Source: a bacterium (GTDB lineage: Bacteria; 4484-113; JAFGCY01). From it: DNA of 64,000 nt. The translations under genes and the position numbers were made by a program. Location: NCBI GenBank assembly GCA_020849855.1, contig JADZFO010000056.1, forward strand, positions 52,015 through 116,014, in the 5' to 3' direction. The notes under the pieces were generated by a model. The model searched no databases. It was not told the origin of the DNA and saw only the letters and a program-made list of their open reading frames with translations. Of this stretch, positions 19,308-27,891 are shown piece by piece; the stretch's first letter is position 1; every line of letters begins with the position of its first letter.

Positions 19308-20300
19308 CTATTGCGCCGGGACGGGCGTCTGGCGGATCAGGCTTGCCACAACGGCAAGCTCCGACACGCCGGCCAGCCTCGCCTCGGGCCGGATGACCAC
19401 ACGGTGGCACAGGCAATAGCGCGCCAGCTCCTGGATATCATCCGGAATTACATAGTCCCTGTGGTTCAGCAGGGCATAGGCCTGGGCGGCATGCATCAGC
19501 AGCTGGCTTCCGCGCACGGAGACGCCAACCTGCACATCAGGATGGCTGCGCGAGGCCGCCGAGAGCTCGGCGATGTAGCTGCGCAGGCTGGCCTTGACAT
19601 GCACCTGGCGCACCAGCTCCTGCAGCTTGCGCACTTCCTCTGTTTCGCAAACGCGCTCCAGGCCGGCCAGGGGGTGCGCCTTGCGCTGGGCCTCCAGAAT
19701 CGCCGCCTCTTCAGTCGGGGCTGGATAGCCGATGCCGATGCGCAGGATGAAACGGTCCAGCTGCGCCTCGGGCAGGTCATAGGTGCCGTGATGCTCAATG
19801 GGGTTCTGCGTGGCGATAACGAAGAAGGGCCGCGGCAGGGGATATGTCACGCCGTCAACGGTGACCTGGCGTTCCTCCATGCCCTCCAGCAGCGCGGACT
19901 GCGTGCGCGGGCTGGTGCGGTTGATCTCGTCGGCCAGGATGAAGTTGGCGAAAATCGGTCCCGGCCGGAAGGTGAACTCGGTGGTCTGGGGGTTGTAGGT
20001 GCTGGATCCGGTCACATCGGCGGGCAGCAGGTCGGGGGTGAACTGGATGCGCTTGAAGTCCGCGCTGACCGACTGGGCCAGTGCGCGGGCCAGCATGGTC
20101 TTGCCCACGCCCGGCACGTCTTCAAGCAGGACGTGGCCGTCGGCCAGCAGGCCGACCAGCACTTTCTCGATCACGTCGCGCTTGCCATAGATGACCTGTT
20201 CGACGTTGCGGACGATGCGGTTGATGGTGCTTGCGGCGCCGTCAAGCTCACGCGCTGCAATTGCGCCCTGCGGCTCAAGCTTGACTGCGCTGTCGCTCAT
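19308..20300 (-). CDS. MoxR-family AAA+ ATPase
   Basis: About 330 aa. Walker A is GVGKT in LLEDVPGVGKTMLARALAQ, Walker B is ILADEINR, followed by the sensor ATQNP and the lid domain. MoxR proteins are chaperone-like ATPases, often acting on VWA/DUF58 partners. The start at 20300 (GGGGAGAC ATG) gives the usual MoxR length; the frame is open to a TTG at 20384 with no supporting site. It is the first gene of a minus-strand operon of five: MoxR, DUF58, transglutaminase, deacetylase, dockerin lipoprotein. Confidence 0.92.
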   Translation of the reverse strand: MSDSAVKLEPQGAIAARELDGAASTINRIVRNVEQVIYGKRDVIEKVLVGLLADGHVLLEDVPGVGKTMLARALAQSVSADFKRIQFTPDLLPADVTGSSTYNPQTTEFTFRPGPIFANFILADEINRTSPRTQSALLEGMEERQVTVDGVTYPLPRPFFVIATQNPIEHHGTYDLPEAQLDRFILRIGIGYPAPTEEAAILEAQRKAHPLAGLERVCETEEVRKLQELVRQVHVKASLRSYIAELSAASRSHPDVQVGVSVRGSQLLMHAAQAYALLNHRDYVIPDDIQELARYCLCHRVVIRPEARLAGVSELAVVASLIRQTPVPAQ

Positions 20301-20425
20301 GTCTCCCCGCTGCTGAATTCCCTGCAGCACTACAGCATTTATCGGCATTTCGCGGCCCATCTGCTGCCAGCACTCATGGGACAATTGAGCTTCGATTATA
20401 CCTTAGCAAAAGGTGGCAGCCCTAA

Positions 20426-21031
20426 GTGCGGATCGACCCAGCAAGCCTCAGCCCCGGCCGGCGCTACTTCCTGATGATCTCCTGTATCATCCCGCGGCCG
20501 ATTGCCTGGGTCTCGACCCTCAATGAGGACGGCAGCCACAACCTGGCACCCTTCAGCTTCTTCAACGCCTTCTCCGCCACGCCGCCGATTCTGGGCATCG
20601 GCTTTGCGCCGCATGAGGACAAGGGTGAAAAGGACACGCTGCGTAATCTGCGGCGCAGCGGCGAGCTGACAGTGAGTATGGCGACGGTGCCGATGGCCGA
20701 GCGCCTGGTGGAGACCAGCGCTGACCTGCCCTATGGCACGGATGAAGCAGCGGCGGCGGGGGTGGAGCTGCAGGCCTCCGAGCTGGTCGGGCCGCCGCGG
20801 GTGGCCGATTCACCGGTGAGCTTCGAATGTACGGTCTGGGAACTCAAGGCACTGGGAGATGCTGGCTCTGTACTGCTGCTGGCGGAAGTGAAGCTGCTGC
20901 ACATCCAGGACACACTGTTCAACTACTACGGCGTGGTCGACCCCTACAAGTTCGATGCCCTGGCGCGTCTGGGCGGTATCAGCTACGGCGGCCTTGGCGA
21001 GCGATTTGATCTTCGCTCCGGCGGCGGATGA
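20426..21031 (+). CDS. Flavin reductase-like FMN-binding protein (flavoredoxin family)
   Basis: The 201-aa protein carries the FMN-binding split-barrel signature: IIPRPIAWVSTLNEDGSHNLAPFSFFNAFSATPP, then LVETSADLPYG. Members bind FMN and either reduce it with NAD(P)H or shuttle electrons. The start is GTG 20426, nine bases after AGGTGG. It is divergent from the MoxR operon. No partner oxygenase is adjacent. Confidence 0.88.
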   Translation: MRIDPASLSPGRRYFLMISCIIPRPIAWVSTLNEDGSHNLAPFSFFNAFSATPPILGIGFAPHEDKGEKDTLRNLRRSGELTVSMATVPMAERLVETSADLPYGTDEAAAAGVELQASELVGPPRVADSPVSFECTVWELKALGDAGSVLLLAEVKLLHIQDTLFNYYGVVDPYKFDALARLGGISYGGLGERFDLRSGGG

Positions 21032-21116
21032 AGGGGCAAAGACTGAAGGCAGAAGGCAAAACTCAGGCCAGGCGAGATTTAGCGTTGGCGCATAGAGCGT
21101 GCCTTGGCCGCTAGGT

Positions 21117-21192
21117 CTCGAAGCGCCAGCTGCAAGCCGGCCTTCCCGGGGCGACTAAGACGAAGAGGCCGGCTGGCACCCGGCGTTTCGAG
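21117..21192. repeat. Inverted-repeat element, copy 2
   Basis: 26-nt arms at 21117-21142 and 21167-21192 pair with four mismatches and are clearly related to the copy at 9995. The element ends 16 bases before the -10 of the next gene; its last bases (TTTCGA) sit where a -35 would be. Confidence 0.75.
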
Positions 21193-21208
21193 GCTGGACA
21201 CCAGCAGT

Positions 21209-21214
21209 TACACT
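21209..21214 (+). promoter_or_regulatory. -10 element for leaderless SpoIIM-like mRNA
   Basis: TACACT six bases before ATG 21221, with no Shine-Dalgarno; a possible -35 (TTTCGA, 21186-21191) at 17-nt spacing lies within the repeat element. Confidence 0.5.
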
Positions 21215-21220
21215 GAAACC

Positions 21221-22306
21221 ATGTCCCAGCCGAGCAGTAGCGGCTTTGTTAATCGCGCCCCGGAATGGCAGCGCCTGCGGGAGCTGCTATCGCGTGCGGC
21301 CGGTAACAGCGGCCTGCAGAATCTGACCGAGCAGGAGCTCTGGGAGTTGCCCAGCCTATACCGCAAGGCGCTGTCCGACCTGTCGCTGATCCGCTCGGCG
21401 CGCATTCCCGGTACGGTGGAGCAGGAGCTGAGCCAGCTCTGCAACCAGGCCCACAGCCTGATCTATGCCGGCACGCAGCGCAAGCGCAGCGCCGGCGCGA
21501 TGCATTATCTGATGGTCGAGCTGCCCCAGACCGCGCGGCGCCAGAGCCGGCTGATCCTCTTTGCCGCTCTGGTTATGAGCCTCTTCGCCGCGCTGGGCTT
21601 CATCCACTCGCTGGCCCAGCCGGAGGTCGCCGAGGCGGTGATGGGGCCTTACATCCTTGGCTATTACCAGGCCCAGCTTGAGGGCGCCCGCGAAGAGGCG
21701 GACCTGCAGCTGGCGGCCCAGATTGCGCCGGAGGAGCGCCCCTCGGCCTGGCTCTACATCACCATCAACAACATCATGGTCTCCTTCAACGCCCTGATGT
21801 ACGGGGTGCTGGGCGGGGTGCCATCTATCTTTGTTCTGGCCTTCAACGGTTACATGGTCGGCGCACTGGGCTATGTCTATTTCAACAGCGACCCCGGCAT
21901 CGACATCAACCTGCCGCTTTATTTCATCGCTGGCATCGCCCCGCATGGCAGCATTGAGCTGCCCGCGATCTGCATCGCTGCGGCGGCGGGCATGCTGCTG
22001 GGCTTCTCCTGGGTCTTCCCCGGCGGCCGGCCGCGCGGCCAGGCCTTCCGCGAGGCAGTGCCGGACGCGCTGCGGCTGATCATGATCTGCGTCGTCACGC
22101 TCATAGTCGCCGGGGTTATCGAGGGCTTTATCACGCCTCTGCGCAGCCCGGCGGGAGTGCCGCTGAACCTCTGGTTCGCCGCCAAGATCGCGGTCGGCCT
22201 TGTCATCTTCGGCTTCTGGCTGATCTGGCTCAGCCAGGGCGGCCAGTCCGGCCGCCAGACGGCGAAGAAGCAAGCCGCTTCTGAAACGGAAGCAGCCGCG
22301 GCATGA
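21221..22306 (+). CDS. SpoIIM (stage II sporulation protein M)-family membrane protein
   Basis: The 361-aa protein has an N-terminal cytoplasmic helical region, then about five to six membrane helices with the family's features (LIYAGTQRKRS region, NNIMVSFNALMYGVLGGVPSIFVLAFNGYMVG, LYFIAGIAPHGSIELPAICIA). Non-sporulating bacteria carry such proteins near MoxR/DUF58 genes, as here; their function is not known. The start at 21221 is supported by TACACT six bases upstream; a longer frame runs back through the repeat element and is not credible. Confidence 0.88.
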   Translation: MSQPSSSGFVNRAPEWQRLRELLSRAAGNSGLQNLTEQELWELPSLYRKALSDLSLIRSARIPGTVEQELSQLCNQAHSLIYAGTQRKRSAGAMHYLMVELPQTARRQSRLILFAALVMSLFAALGFIHSLAQPEVAEAVMGPYILGYYQAQLEGAREEADLQLAAQIAPEERPSAWLYITINNIMVSFNALMYGVLGGVPSIFVLAFNGYMVGALGYVYFNSDPGIDINLPLYFIAGIAPHGSIELPAICIAAAAGMLLGFSWVFPGGRPRGQAFREAVPDALRLIMICVVTLIVAGVIEGFITPLRSPAGVPLNLWFAAKIAVGLVIFGFWLIWLSQGGQSGRQTAKKQAASETEAAAA

Positions 22307-23070
22307 GCAGGCCAGAGCAGCAGCAGTCGGCGACCAGCCGCTATGTGGATTACCTTGAGCGCCAGGTGGACAGAGTGCAGCCTCTCAGGCGCCTGCACTG
22401 GGGCCACCTGCTGGGTGGCGCCTTTGTTTCCATGCTGCTGTGCCTGTGGTTCGGGCTCTATGTGATGGCCATGGGCCGCTTCAACTGGTGGCTGGCGGTG
22501 GCAATCTCACTGGCAGCCGCTGTGCCTTACGCGATATTCGCGCGCTGGTACTGGAACCGCTGCCTGGCTCTCGTCCACGAAGCCCAGCGCCGGCAGGTGC
22601 GCAGCAATCTGATTGACCACGACCTGCTGCTGGTCTGCGTGCAGGATGAATTGCCCGCGCGCTTTGAGTGCCTGCGTTTTGTGGCCCAGAGCTATGGCAA
22701 GACCCGCGCCCGTAACTGGAACGAGCTGCAGAAGGGCTCGATGAAGCAGCGCGTGACTTGGCTGGTGGAGAACTACTACGTGGTCTGCGACGCCCTGCGC
22801 CTGCCCGGCCTGAGTGCCGAACTTCTGCACGAGAGAGCGCGGCTGATGCGCTACTGGTGGCCCATCGCCCTGGTCTTCGCCGGCAGCCTGCTGAGCCTGT
22901 TCTTCGTGCAGTGGCTGCCAAAGAACGCAGCGGTGATGCTGGTGCTGTTTGGGGTGGGCCTGAGCTTTGTCATGCTCTCGCCGCTGGTGCTCTGCTTTGC
23001 CATCCTGCAGCAGATCCAGCAGTCAGCCCTGGTCAGTGAAATAGTAGATGCGCTTGACACCACGCCCTGA
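22303..23070 (+). CDS. Membrane protein of unknown function, 255 aa
   Basis: The start overlaps the SpoIIM-like stop (ATGA), so the two are coupled. Two membrane helices lie near residues 35-80 (LLGGAFVSMLLCLWFGLYVMAMG, WLAVAISLAAAVPYAIFA) and two near 190-240 (WPIALVFAGSLLSLFFVQWL, VMLVLFGVGLSFVMLSPLVLCFAIL), with a basic cytoplasmic loop between. No family recognised. It may form a complex with the SpoIIM-like protein. Confidence 0.8.
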   Translation: MSRPEQQQSATSRYVDYLERQVDRVQPLRRLHWGHLLGGAFVSMLLCLWFGLYVMAMGRFNWWLAVAISLAAAVPYAIFARWYWNRCLALVHEAQRRQVRSNLIDHDLLLVCVQDELPARFECLRFVAQSYGKTRARNWNELQKGSMKQRVTWLVENYYVVCDALRLPGLSAELLHERARLMRYWWPIALVFAGSLLSLFFVQWLPKNAAVMLVLFGVGLSFVMLSPLVLCFAILQQIQQSALVSEIVDALDTTP

Positions 23071-23103
23071 GCTCTGGCCAGGGCCGCTTCTTCCCTGAGA
23101 GTA

Positions 23104-23358
23104 TTACTTGTAGCGGTAGATGATCCGGCCCTTGTTGAGGTCGTAGGGGGACAGCTCAACCAGGACGCGGTCGCCATTCAGCACACGGATGCGGAACTTG
23201 CGGATCTTGCCCGACAAATAACCAAGGATCATGTTTCCATTCTGAAGCTGGACGCGGAACATGCCATCGCGCAGGGCCTCGATTACAGTGCCCTCCACCT
23301 CAATGGCTTCTTCCTTAGCCCCTTCGTCTCCTGTCGCCTTGAACGCCACTCGCGCCAA
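23104..23358 (-). CDS. infA: Translation initiation factor IF-1
   Basis: The 84-aa protein matches IF-1 along its length ([25 protein letters not shown]-like [36 protein letters not shown]). IF-1 is an S1-type OB-fold protein that binds the 30S A site at initiation. The N-terminus is about 12 residues longer than the usual 72. The start is TTG at 23358, seven bases after GGAG. It stands alone, not in a ribosomal protein operon. Confidence 0.96.
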   Translation of the reverse strand: MARVAFKATGDEGAKEEAIEVEGTVIEALRDGMFRVQLQNGNMILGYLSGKIRKFRIRVLNGDRVLVELSPYDLNKGRIIYRYK

Positions 23359-23511
23359 ACCTCACTCCGATGATATGGAATACCGCCAGCAAAACCCAGC
23401 TTCAGCCGGTGAAGAGCTTTACTGGCCACCGCCTGCAGTCTGCGCACATTGCATGTGCAGCGGGTGATTCTACCACCGGGGCAGGGAAAAGCTGTCAAAT
23501 TGGCATTAACC

Positions 23512-25620
23512 CTACTTGGCCATCGCTTCCATGGTGCCGCCGCCGGCCTCGCGCAGGCGGGCCTGTACGGTCTCGGCGGTGAACAGGCCGTCAAGCAGGA
23601 TCGGCTCGTTGGGGTTGCTGGCCGGGAAAATTGCTGTCAGAGGGATGGAGCTGAACCCCAGGGCCCTGAGGGCTTCAGTGATCTCCTCATCCCGGTTGGT
23701 CCAGTCAGCCTGCAGAGCCACCACATCAAGTTCTTCAACCACAGTCTTGGTGCCCTCCACATTCAGCGCCACGCGCTCGTTGACGTGGCAGTTGGGGCAC
23801 CAGGCGGCGGTGAAGTCCACCAGCACAGTTCTGCCCTCAGCGGTGGCTTCGCGCAGACGGGCGATTGTGAAGCGCTCCCAGGGCAGCTCATGATTGCCGC
23901 CGTGGGGGATGCCGCCAGTGCTGGCCATCGCCTGGCCGGCGGTCATGCTGCTGCTGATCTGGCCATAGCAATACCAGGCCGAGCCGATGATGAGCACGGG
24001 TACGACGAGGGCTGCGATCTGCAGCGCGCGGCGGCTGACCGGGATCATCCGGCCCCAGAGCCAGCAGGCGAAGCCAACGACGGTCAGCCAGACCAGCATC
24101 CAGATTACTGCGGAGCTGCCCATGCCGCCGCCCATGATGCTCAGCAGGTAGACCACGGTAGCGAAAAGCAGGAAGGCCATCACGCGCTCAAAGTCGATCA
24201 GCCAGGTGCGCGAATCCTGCAGCTTGCGGCTGAGGTTTCCGCGCTCGCGACGGCCCAGGCGGGTGACAAAGGGCAGCATGGCCAGGTAGGGGATCGCCAT
24301 GCCGATGCCGACCATGGCGAAGATCAGCAGGGTCTCCTTCCAGGTGCGGGTGAAGGCATAGCCCAGGGCCGGGCCGAGGAAGGGGCCGACACAGGGCGTG
24401 CCCAGCACGGTGGCCAGCACGCCCTTGAAGAAGGAGCCGCCGTAGCCTTCCTTTTCAGCCAGCTGCTCGGTGCCTTCGGTCAGGGCGCGGGGCGGCTTGA
24501 TGGTAAACACGCCGGCCATCGAAAGGCCGAAGATGAAGATGATGCCGGCCATCACCATGACAAAGGCCGGGCTCTGGAACTGGTTGCCCCAGCCGAAGCT
24601 GGTGCCGGCCGCCTGGATGATGGCAATGATGATCGCGCCGATGAGGAAGGTGGCGATAATGCCGGCGGCAAAGACCACGCCGTGATTGATTACGTGCTTG
24701 GGGTCCTTCTCGACGCTGCGGACCAGCTCAATCACCTTGATACTGACCACGGGAAGTACGCAGGGCATGACGTTCAGGATCAGGCCGCCGATGAAGGCCA
24801 GACCCAGCAGGGCCCAGATGGAGAGCTGCCTGGAATCGGTCTGGGCCTTGACCTTGCCCAGATCCACGCCGCCGCCGGACTCCGCGGTCTGCTGACCGCC
24901 GCCCACCAGGCTCTCCAGACCGCCGGGCGTGGCTTGTGGTGTGGCTTCGACCTTGAAACGGCTGTAGTCAATAGGTGCCTGAACCGTGAGCTCTTCGAGC
25001 GGAGTGATCTGCGTGGCCGCTGCCACCGGTGCTGCGGTGATCTCAAAGGGCCATTCTATGCTGACCCGGGAGGGCATCAGGCAGAACTCTTCAGTGCAGG
25101 TTGAGAACATCATCTTGGCGCTGAAGGTCCGCGGCCCCGGCGCTGCGTCCGGGTTAACACGGCCCTTGATCAGCACGCTGCTCTGGCCGTAGATAACCCA
25201 CATCTCGCCGCCGGCGTCTTCCTTCAGCTCGCCGGTCGGGAAGACCGGCTCTTCCCAGGTGATGCCGTCCGAGGGCTGCATCGTAAAGGTGGTGGGGACA
25301 TAGTTGCTGTTACCGGTCTGCTGGGCGCCATAGGTATGGAACTCCCAGGGCGTGCCGTCTTCTTCGACGCCGCGGGCCGGGCTGAGGCGCAGGATCAGGG
25401 TGAATTCCTCGCCGGGACCAGCCTTGGCGCGGTCAGCCAGCGGGTCCAGCAGCATGGCGTTCTTCGAGTCGACCAGCGCGCGCGGGTCATTGAATGTCAC
25501 ACCGTCCTGGGCCAGGACACCGGCAGCGCAGGCCAGGGCCGCCAGCAGGGCCAGCAGGCTCAAAGCCAGGCTGCGCCCCAGGACTGTGCCGCCAACTGTT
25601 CTTTTCTTGCTTTGAATCAC
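23512..25620 (-). CDS. dsbD: DsbD-type thiol:disulfide interchange protein, 702 aa
   Basis: All three DsbD parts are present: a signal peptide and periplasmic N-terminal domain with a Cys pair (STCTEEFC), eight predicted membrane helices with the paired cysteines in MPCVLPVVSIK and GTPCVGPFLGPALG, and a C-terminal thioredoxin domain with WCPNC (VDFTAAWCPNCHVNE). The family carries electrons from cytoplasmic thioredoxin to periplasmic proteins. The start is GTG 25620 with AGAGGGTGG six bases upstream; a TTG at 25680 has no such site. The many Cys-containing surface proteins here are plausible clients (inference). Confidence 0.92.
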   Translation of the reverse strand: MIQSKKRTVGGTVLGRSLALSLLALLAALACAAGVLAQDGVTFNDPRALVDSKNAMLLDPLADRAKAGPGEEFTLILRLSPARGVEEDGTPWEFHTYGAQQTGNSNYVPTTFTMQPSDGITWEEPVFPTGELKEDAGGEMWVIYGQSSVLIKGRVNPDAAPGPRTFSAKMMFSTCTEEFCLMPSRVSIEWPFEITAAPVAAATQITPLEELTVQAPIDYSRFKVEATPQATPGGLESLVGGGQQTAESGGGVDLGKVKAQTDSRQLSIWALLGLAFIGGLILNVMPCVLPVVSIKVIELVRSVEKDPKHVINHGVVFAAGIIATFLIGAIIIAIIQAAGTSFGWGNQFQSPAFVMVMAGIIFIFGLSMAGVFTIKPPRALTEGTEQLAEKEGYGGSFFKGVLATVLGTPCVGPFLGPALGYAFTRTWKETLLIFAMVGIGMAIPYLAMLPFVTRLGRRERGNLSRKLQDSRTWLIDFERVMAFLLFATVVYLLSIMGGGMGSSAVIWMLVWLTVVGFACWLWGRMIPVSRRALQIAALVVPVLIIGSAWYCYGQISSSMTAGQAMASTGGIPHGGNHELPWERFTIARLREATAEGRTVLVDFTAAWCPNCHVNERVALNVEGTKTVVEELDVVALQADWTNRDEEITEALRALGFSSIPLTAIFPASNPNEPILLDGLFTAETVQARLREAGGGTMEAMAK

Positions 25621-25777
25621 TTTCGCCCACCCTCTGCGTTGTGGTCTGGCCCCAGATTCTGGACGGCCGGCTGACGCCAATTGTTGAGCATCAGCCCCTA
25701 GCTTAGCACTTTCATGTCTACCCGGCTCAGTAAGAAACTAACTCAGCTATGCCGCCCTGCGAAGGGTGCGGGCTTGC

Positions 25778-25783
25778 TATACT
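25778..25783 (+). promoter_or_regulatory. -10 element for leaderless mRNA
   Basis: TATACT six bases before GTG 25790, preceded by TTGC as in extended -10 promoters. Confidence 0.5.
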
Positions 25784-25789
25784 GCGGCG

Positions 25790-26587
25790 GTGAACCAGGG
25801 CAACCTCAGCCTGCTGGCCCTCCTGGCGGAGTTTCCGCTCTTCATACTGCGCCTCTTCTGCAACCCGCGCAGCCTGGTGCGCGGGATTGACTGGAGCCAT
25901 GAGGGCGTGCTGCCGCGCTATAGCCTGCTCAGCCTGCTGGCTCTGAGCCTGCTGGTGATCGGCTTCAGCGATTTTCGCTCCCTGGCCCAGGAAGAGCGCC
26001 CGCCCCTGGCCACCTTCAAGGCAATTGTCATGCGCGCCCACGAGCGCTCCTGGGACAGCGCTGAAGCCCTGGCGCGCATTGAAGACCCCGCCGCCCGGGA
26101 GGCTGCCGCGGCCTGGTCCTGGCTGCAGCTCAAGGGGATCTACTCCGTCTTCAACATGGACAAGGGTGAAGCCCGGCGCCTCTGGGACATCCTCCTGCTG
26201 CCGGGCTTGCTGGTCTATACCCTCTTCGCCGGCCTGCTGGCCACGGCGCTGATTGCGAGGCTGCGGATGTGGCGCTTCAAGCTCGGCTGGGAGCACGCCA
26301 TCGGCACCGGCATGCTGGCTTACCTGTCCGCGCTGAGCTGCGCCGCGCTTTCGCTGGTGCCGCTGGGCCTGCTGCTGATCTGCCGGCACTGCGGCGTCAG
26401 GCTGGCGCTGTTCATCCTGCTCAACCTCGCCGCCTGGATCTACATGGGCTATTTCTGCCTCGGTGATCTGGGCGAGCGCCCCCGCGGCTTCCCGCTGCTG
26501 GCAAAGAGCCTGGCCTATGGCCTGCCGCTTTACCTGCTGACCTACATCCCTTTCCTCGCGCTCATTATGTGCGTCATCCCGATGTAG
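25790..26587 (+). CDS. Yip1-like polytopic membrane protein of unknown function, 265 aa
   Basis: Five or so membrane helices are visible: one near residue 45 (YSLLSLLALSLLVIGF), and four in residues 135-265 (LLLPGLLVYTLFAGLLATALIA, GTGMLAYLSALSCAALSLV, LALFILLNLAAWIYMGYF, LPLYLLTYIPFLALIMC). The layout resembles Yip1-domain proteins, but I cannot confirm it. The start is GTG 25790, set by TATACT-N6-GTG; an in-frame GTG at 25766 lies upstream of that -10. Confidence 0.7.
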   Translation: MNQGNLSLLALLAEFPLFILRLFCNPRSLVRGIDWSHEGVLPRYSLLSLLALSLLVIGFSDFRSLAQEERPPLATFKAIVMRAHERSWDSAEALARIEDPAAREAAAAWSWLQLKGIYSVFNMDKGEARRLWDILLLPGLLVYTLFAGLLATALIARLRMWRFKLGWEHAIGTGMLAYLSALSCAALSLVPLGLLLICRHCGVRLALFILLNLAAWIYMGYFCLGDLGERPRGFPLLAKSLAYGLPLYLLTYIPFLALIMCVIPM

Positions 26588-26784
26588 CAGGCCGGCTCGT
26601 CCAGTTTGATTTCATTTACTCCGCCAGAGTACAAGAAGCCTGCACCCAAGCCGGCAGCCGGCAGCCAGCAGAAAGCAAAAGCGGCCGGGATCGGACCGGC
26701 CACTTATGGCAAACGAGAAAGCTGTTTGAAGCTGAAGGTAAGTCGCTGCGCATCAGGCCTGCGCTGACCTATCTATCCAGCGTG

Positions 26785-27291
26785 CTAGGCGCCGGCCGGC
26801 TGTTCCATGCCGTACAGGGCCCATTCCTCCCGGCTGGGGCCGAAGCGCCCATGCACCGGCAGGCCGGCATTCCGCATCAGCACCGTGAGCTGGCCGAAGT
26901 GGTGGATTTCATGGTCATGCAGGGCCAGGAGCGTGTATCCGCGCTGCCAGGTCTCGCCATACATGTTGTCTTCCTGCAGCAGGGTTTCGTCGGTCCACTG
27001 CGCCTGGACTGCATCCTGCACCGCCTGGCTCAGGCGGCGGTAGGTTGCACTGATCTGCGCAGCGCTGCCGGGGATCTCTTCCTGCAGCACGGATTCGTCC
27101 AGGCCCAGGCCGACCTCATTGCTCATGCCGGCGATGCTCTGGACAATATGCCAGGCGCAGGCGCCGATTGTGCGGTGGCCATCGACGACAAAGCTGCCAA
27201 GGCTCTCGTCGGTCAGCTGGTCCAGAATCTGCGCGCCCTCGGCCGCCATGGATCCATAGACCTTCACGAAGTCCTCGATCTTCCTGAACAT
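26785..27291 (-). CDS. DinB/DUF664-family protein, 168 aa
   Basis: A four-helix-bundle DinB-like protein with the three metal-binding histidines visible: His in CAWHIVQS (about 48) and the pair in LHDHEIHHFGQL (about 126-130). Family members are putative metal-dependent enzymes, including thiol transferases; the substrate here is unknown. SD GAGGAGG lies before ATG 27291, with a possible -10 (TATACT) further upstream. The 197 bp before its stop (26588-26784) show nothing recognisable. Confidence 0.85.
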   Translation of the reverse strand: MFRKIEDFVKVYGSMAAEGAQILDQLTDESLGSFVVDGHRTIGACAWHIVQSIAGMSNEVGLGLDESVLQEEIPGSAAQISATYRRLSQAVQDAVQAQWTDETLLQEDNMYGETWQRGYTLLALHDHEIHHFGQLTVLMRNAGLPVHGRFGPSREEWALYGMEQPAGA

Positions 27292-27366
27292 GTCCGCCTC
27301 CTCTAAGCTACACAGAAGTATAGCAGATTTGCAGCGGACGTCAAGGCTTGCAGCGGACTTTTTGGC

Positions 27367-27846
27367 TTAGTTGGAGGCGGTTTCGTGACGCTGCTTGACC
27401 GCAATCACCTTCACGGTCTGTGTTGAAAAGACCAGCCCGCCCGGGCTGCGCTTCTTGACGATGGACAGGTCGCCGGTGATGCTCCCGTTCTTGAAGACAC
27501 CGACAAAGCGGTAATCCACGCTTTCGCGCTGCAGTGCGTTGGTCTGCGATCCGCTCCCCGAGAGCCCCGAGGCGTTCTGGCGCAGCGTTAAGCGCGGCCG
27601 CAGCTTGTCGCTGAACATAAGGGTATAGGTGTCCGGCTGAGTGGCGGGCAGGATCTGGAAGCTGCCAGTGGAGGCAGCCAGCCAGGTGCCGGTTGGCTTG
27701 ACCGCCATGCCGCCACCGCTGATCCCGCTGCCGTCGTCAATCTGGTGGTTAGCCGCGCAGCCGCCCGCCTGCAGCAGCATGGCCACGGCGGACAGGGCCA
27801 GAGCGGCGTGCATCATTCTTGCGCAAAAATTCCAGCGGCTTGCCAT
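27367..27846 (-). CDS. Small lipoprotein of unknown function, 159 aa
   Basis: Signal peptide with lipobox LQAGGC (Cys30). The mature part is beta-strand-rich (GTWLAASTGSFQILPA, TYTLMFSDKLRPRLTL, VDYRFVGVFKNGSITGDLSI) and resembles a small lipocalin-like or copy-resistance-like barrel, but I do not recognise a family. AGGAG lies eight bases before the ATG. It is downstream of the DinB gene in the divergent sense and upstream of ValRS on the other side. Confidence 0.7.
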   Translation of the reverse strand: MASRWNFCARMMHAALALSAVAMLLQAGGCAANHQIDDGSGISGGGMAVKPTGTWLAASTGSFQILPATQPDTYTLMFSDKLRPRLTLRQNASGLSGSGSQTNALQRESVDYRFVGVFKNGSITGDLSIVKKRSPGGLVFSTQTVKVIAVKQRHETASN

Positions 27847-27891
27847 AGTTCATACTCCTGAAGGTCGCAAGTTTAGTCCATAACCGCCGGC

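Noticed and set aside
23449..25104. A 551-aa plus-strand open frame opposite dsbD
   Set aside because: Antisense to conserved DsbD helices and thioredoxin; His/Gly/Ala-rich composition without domains.
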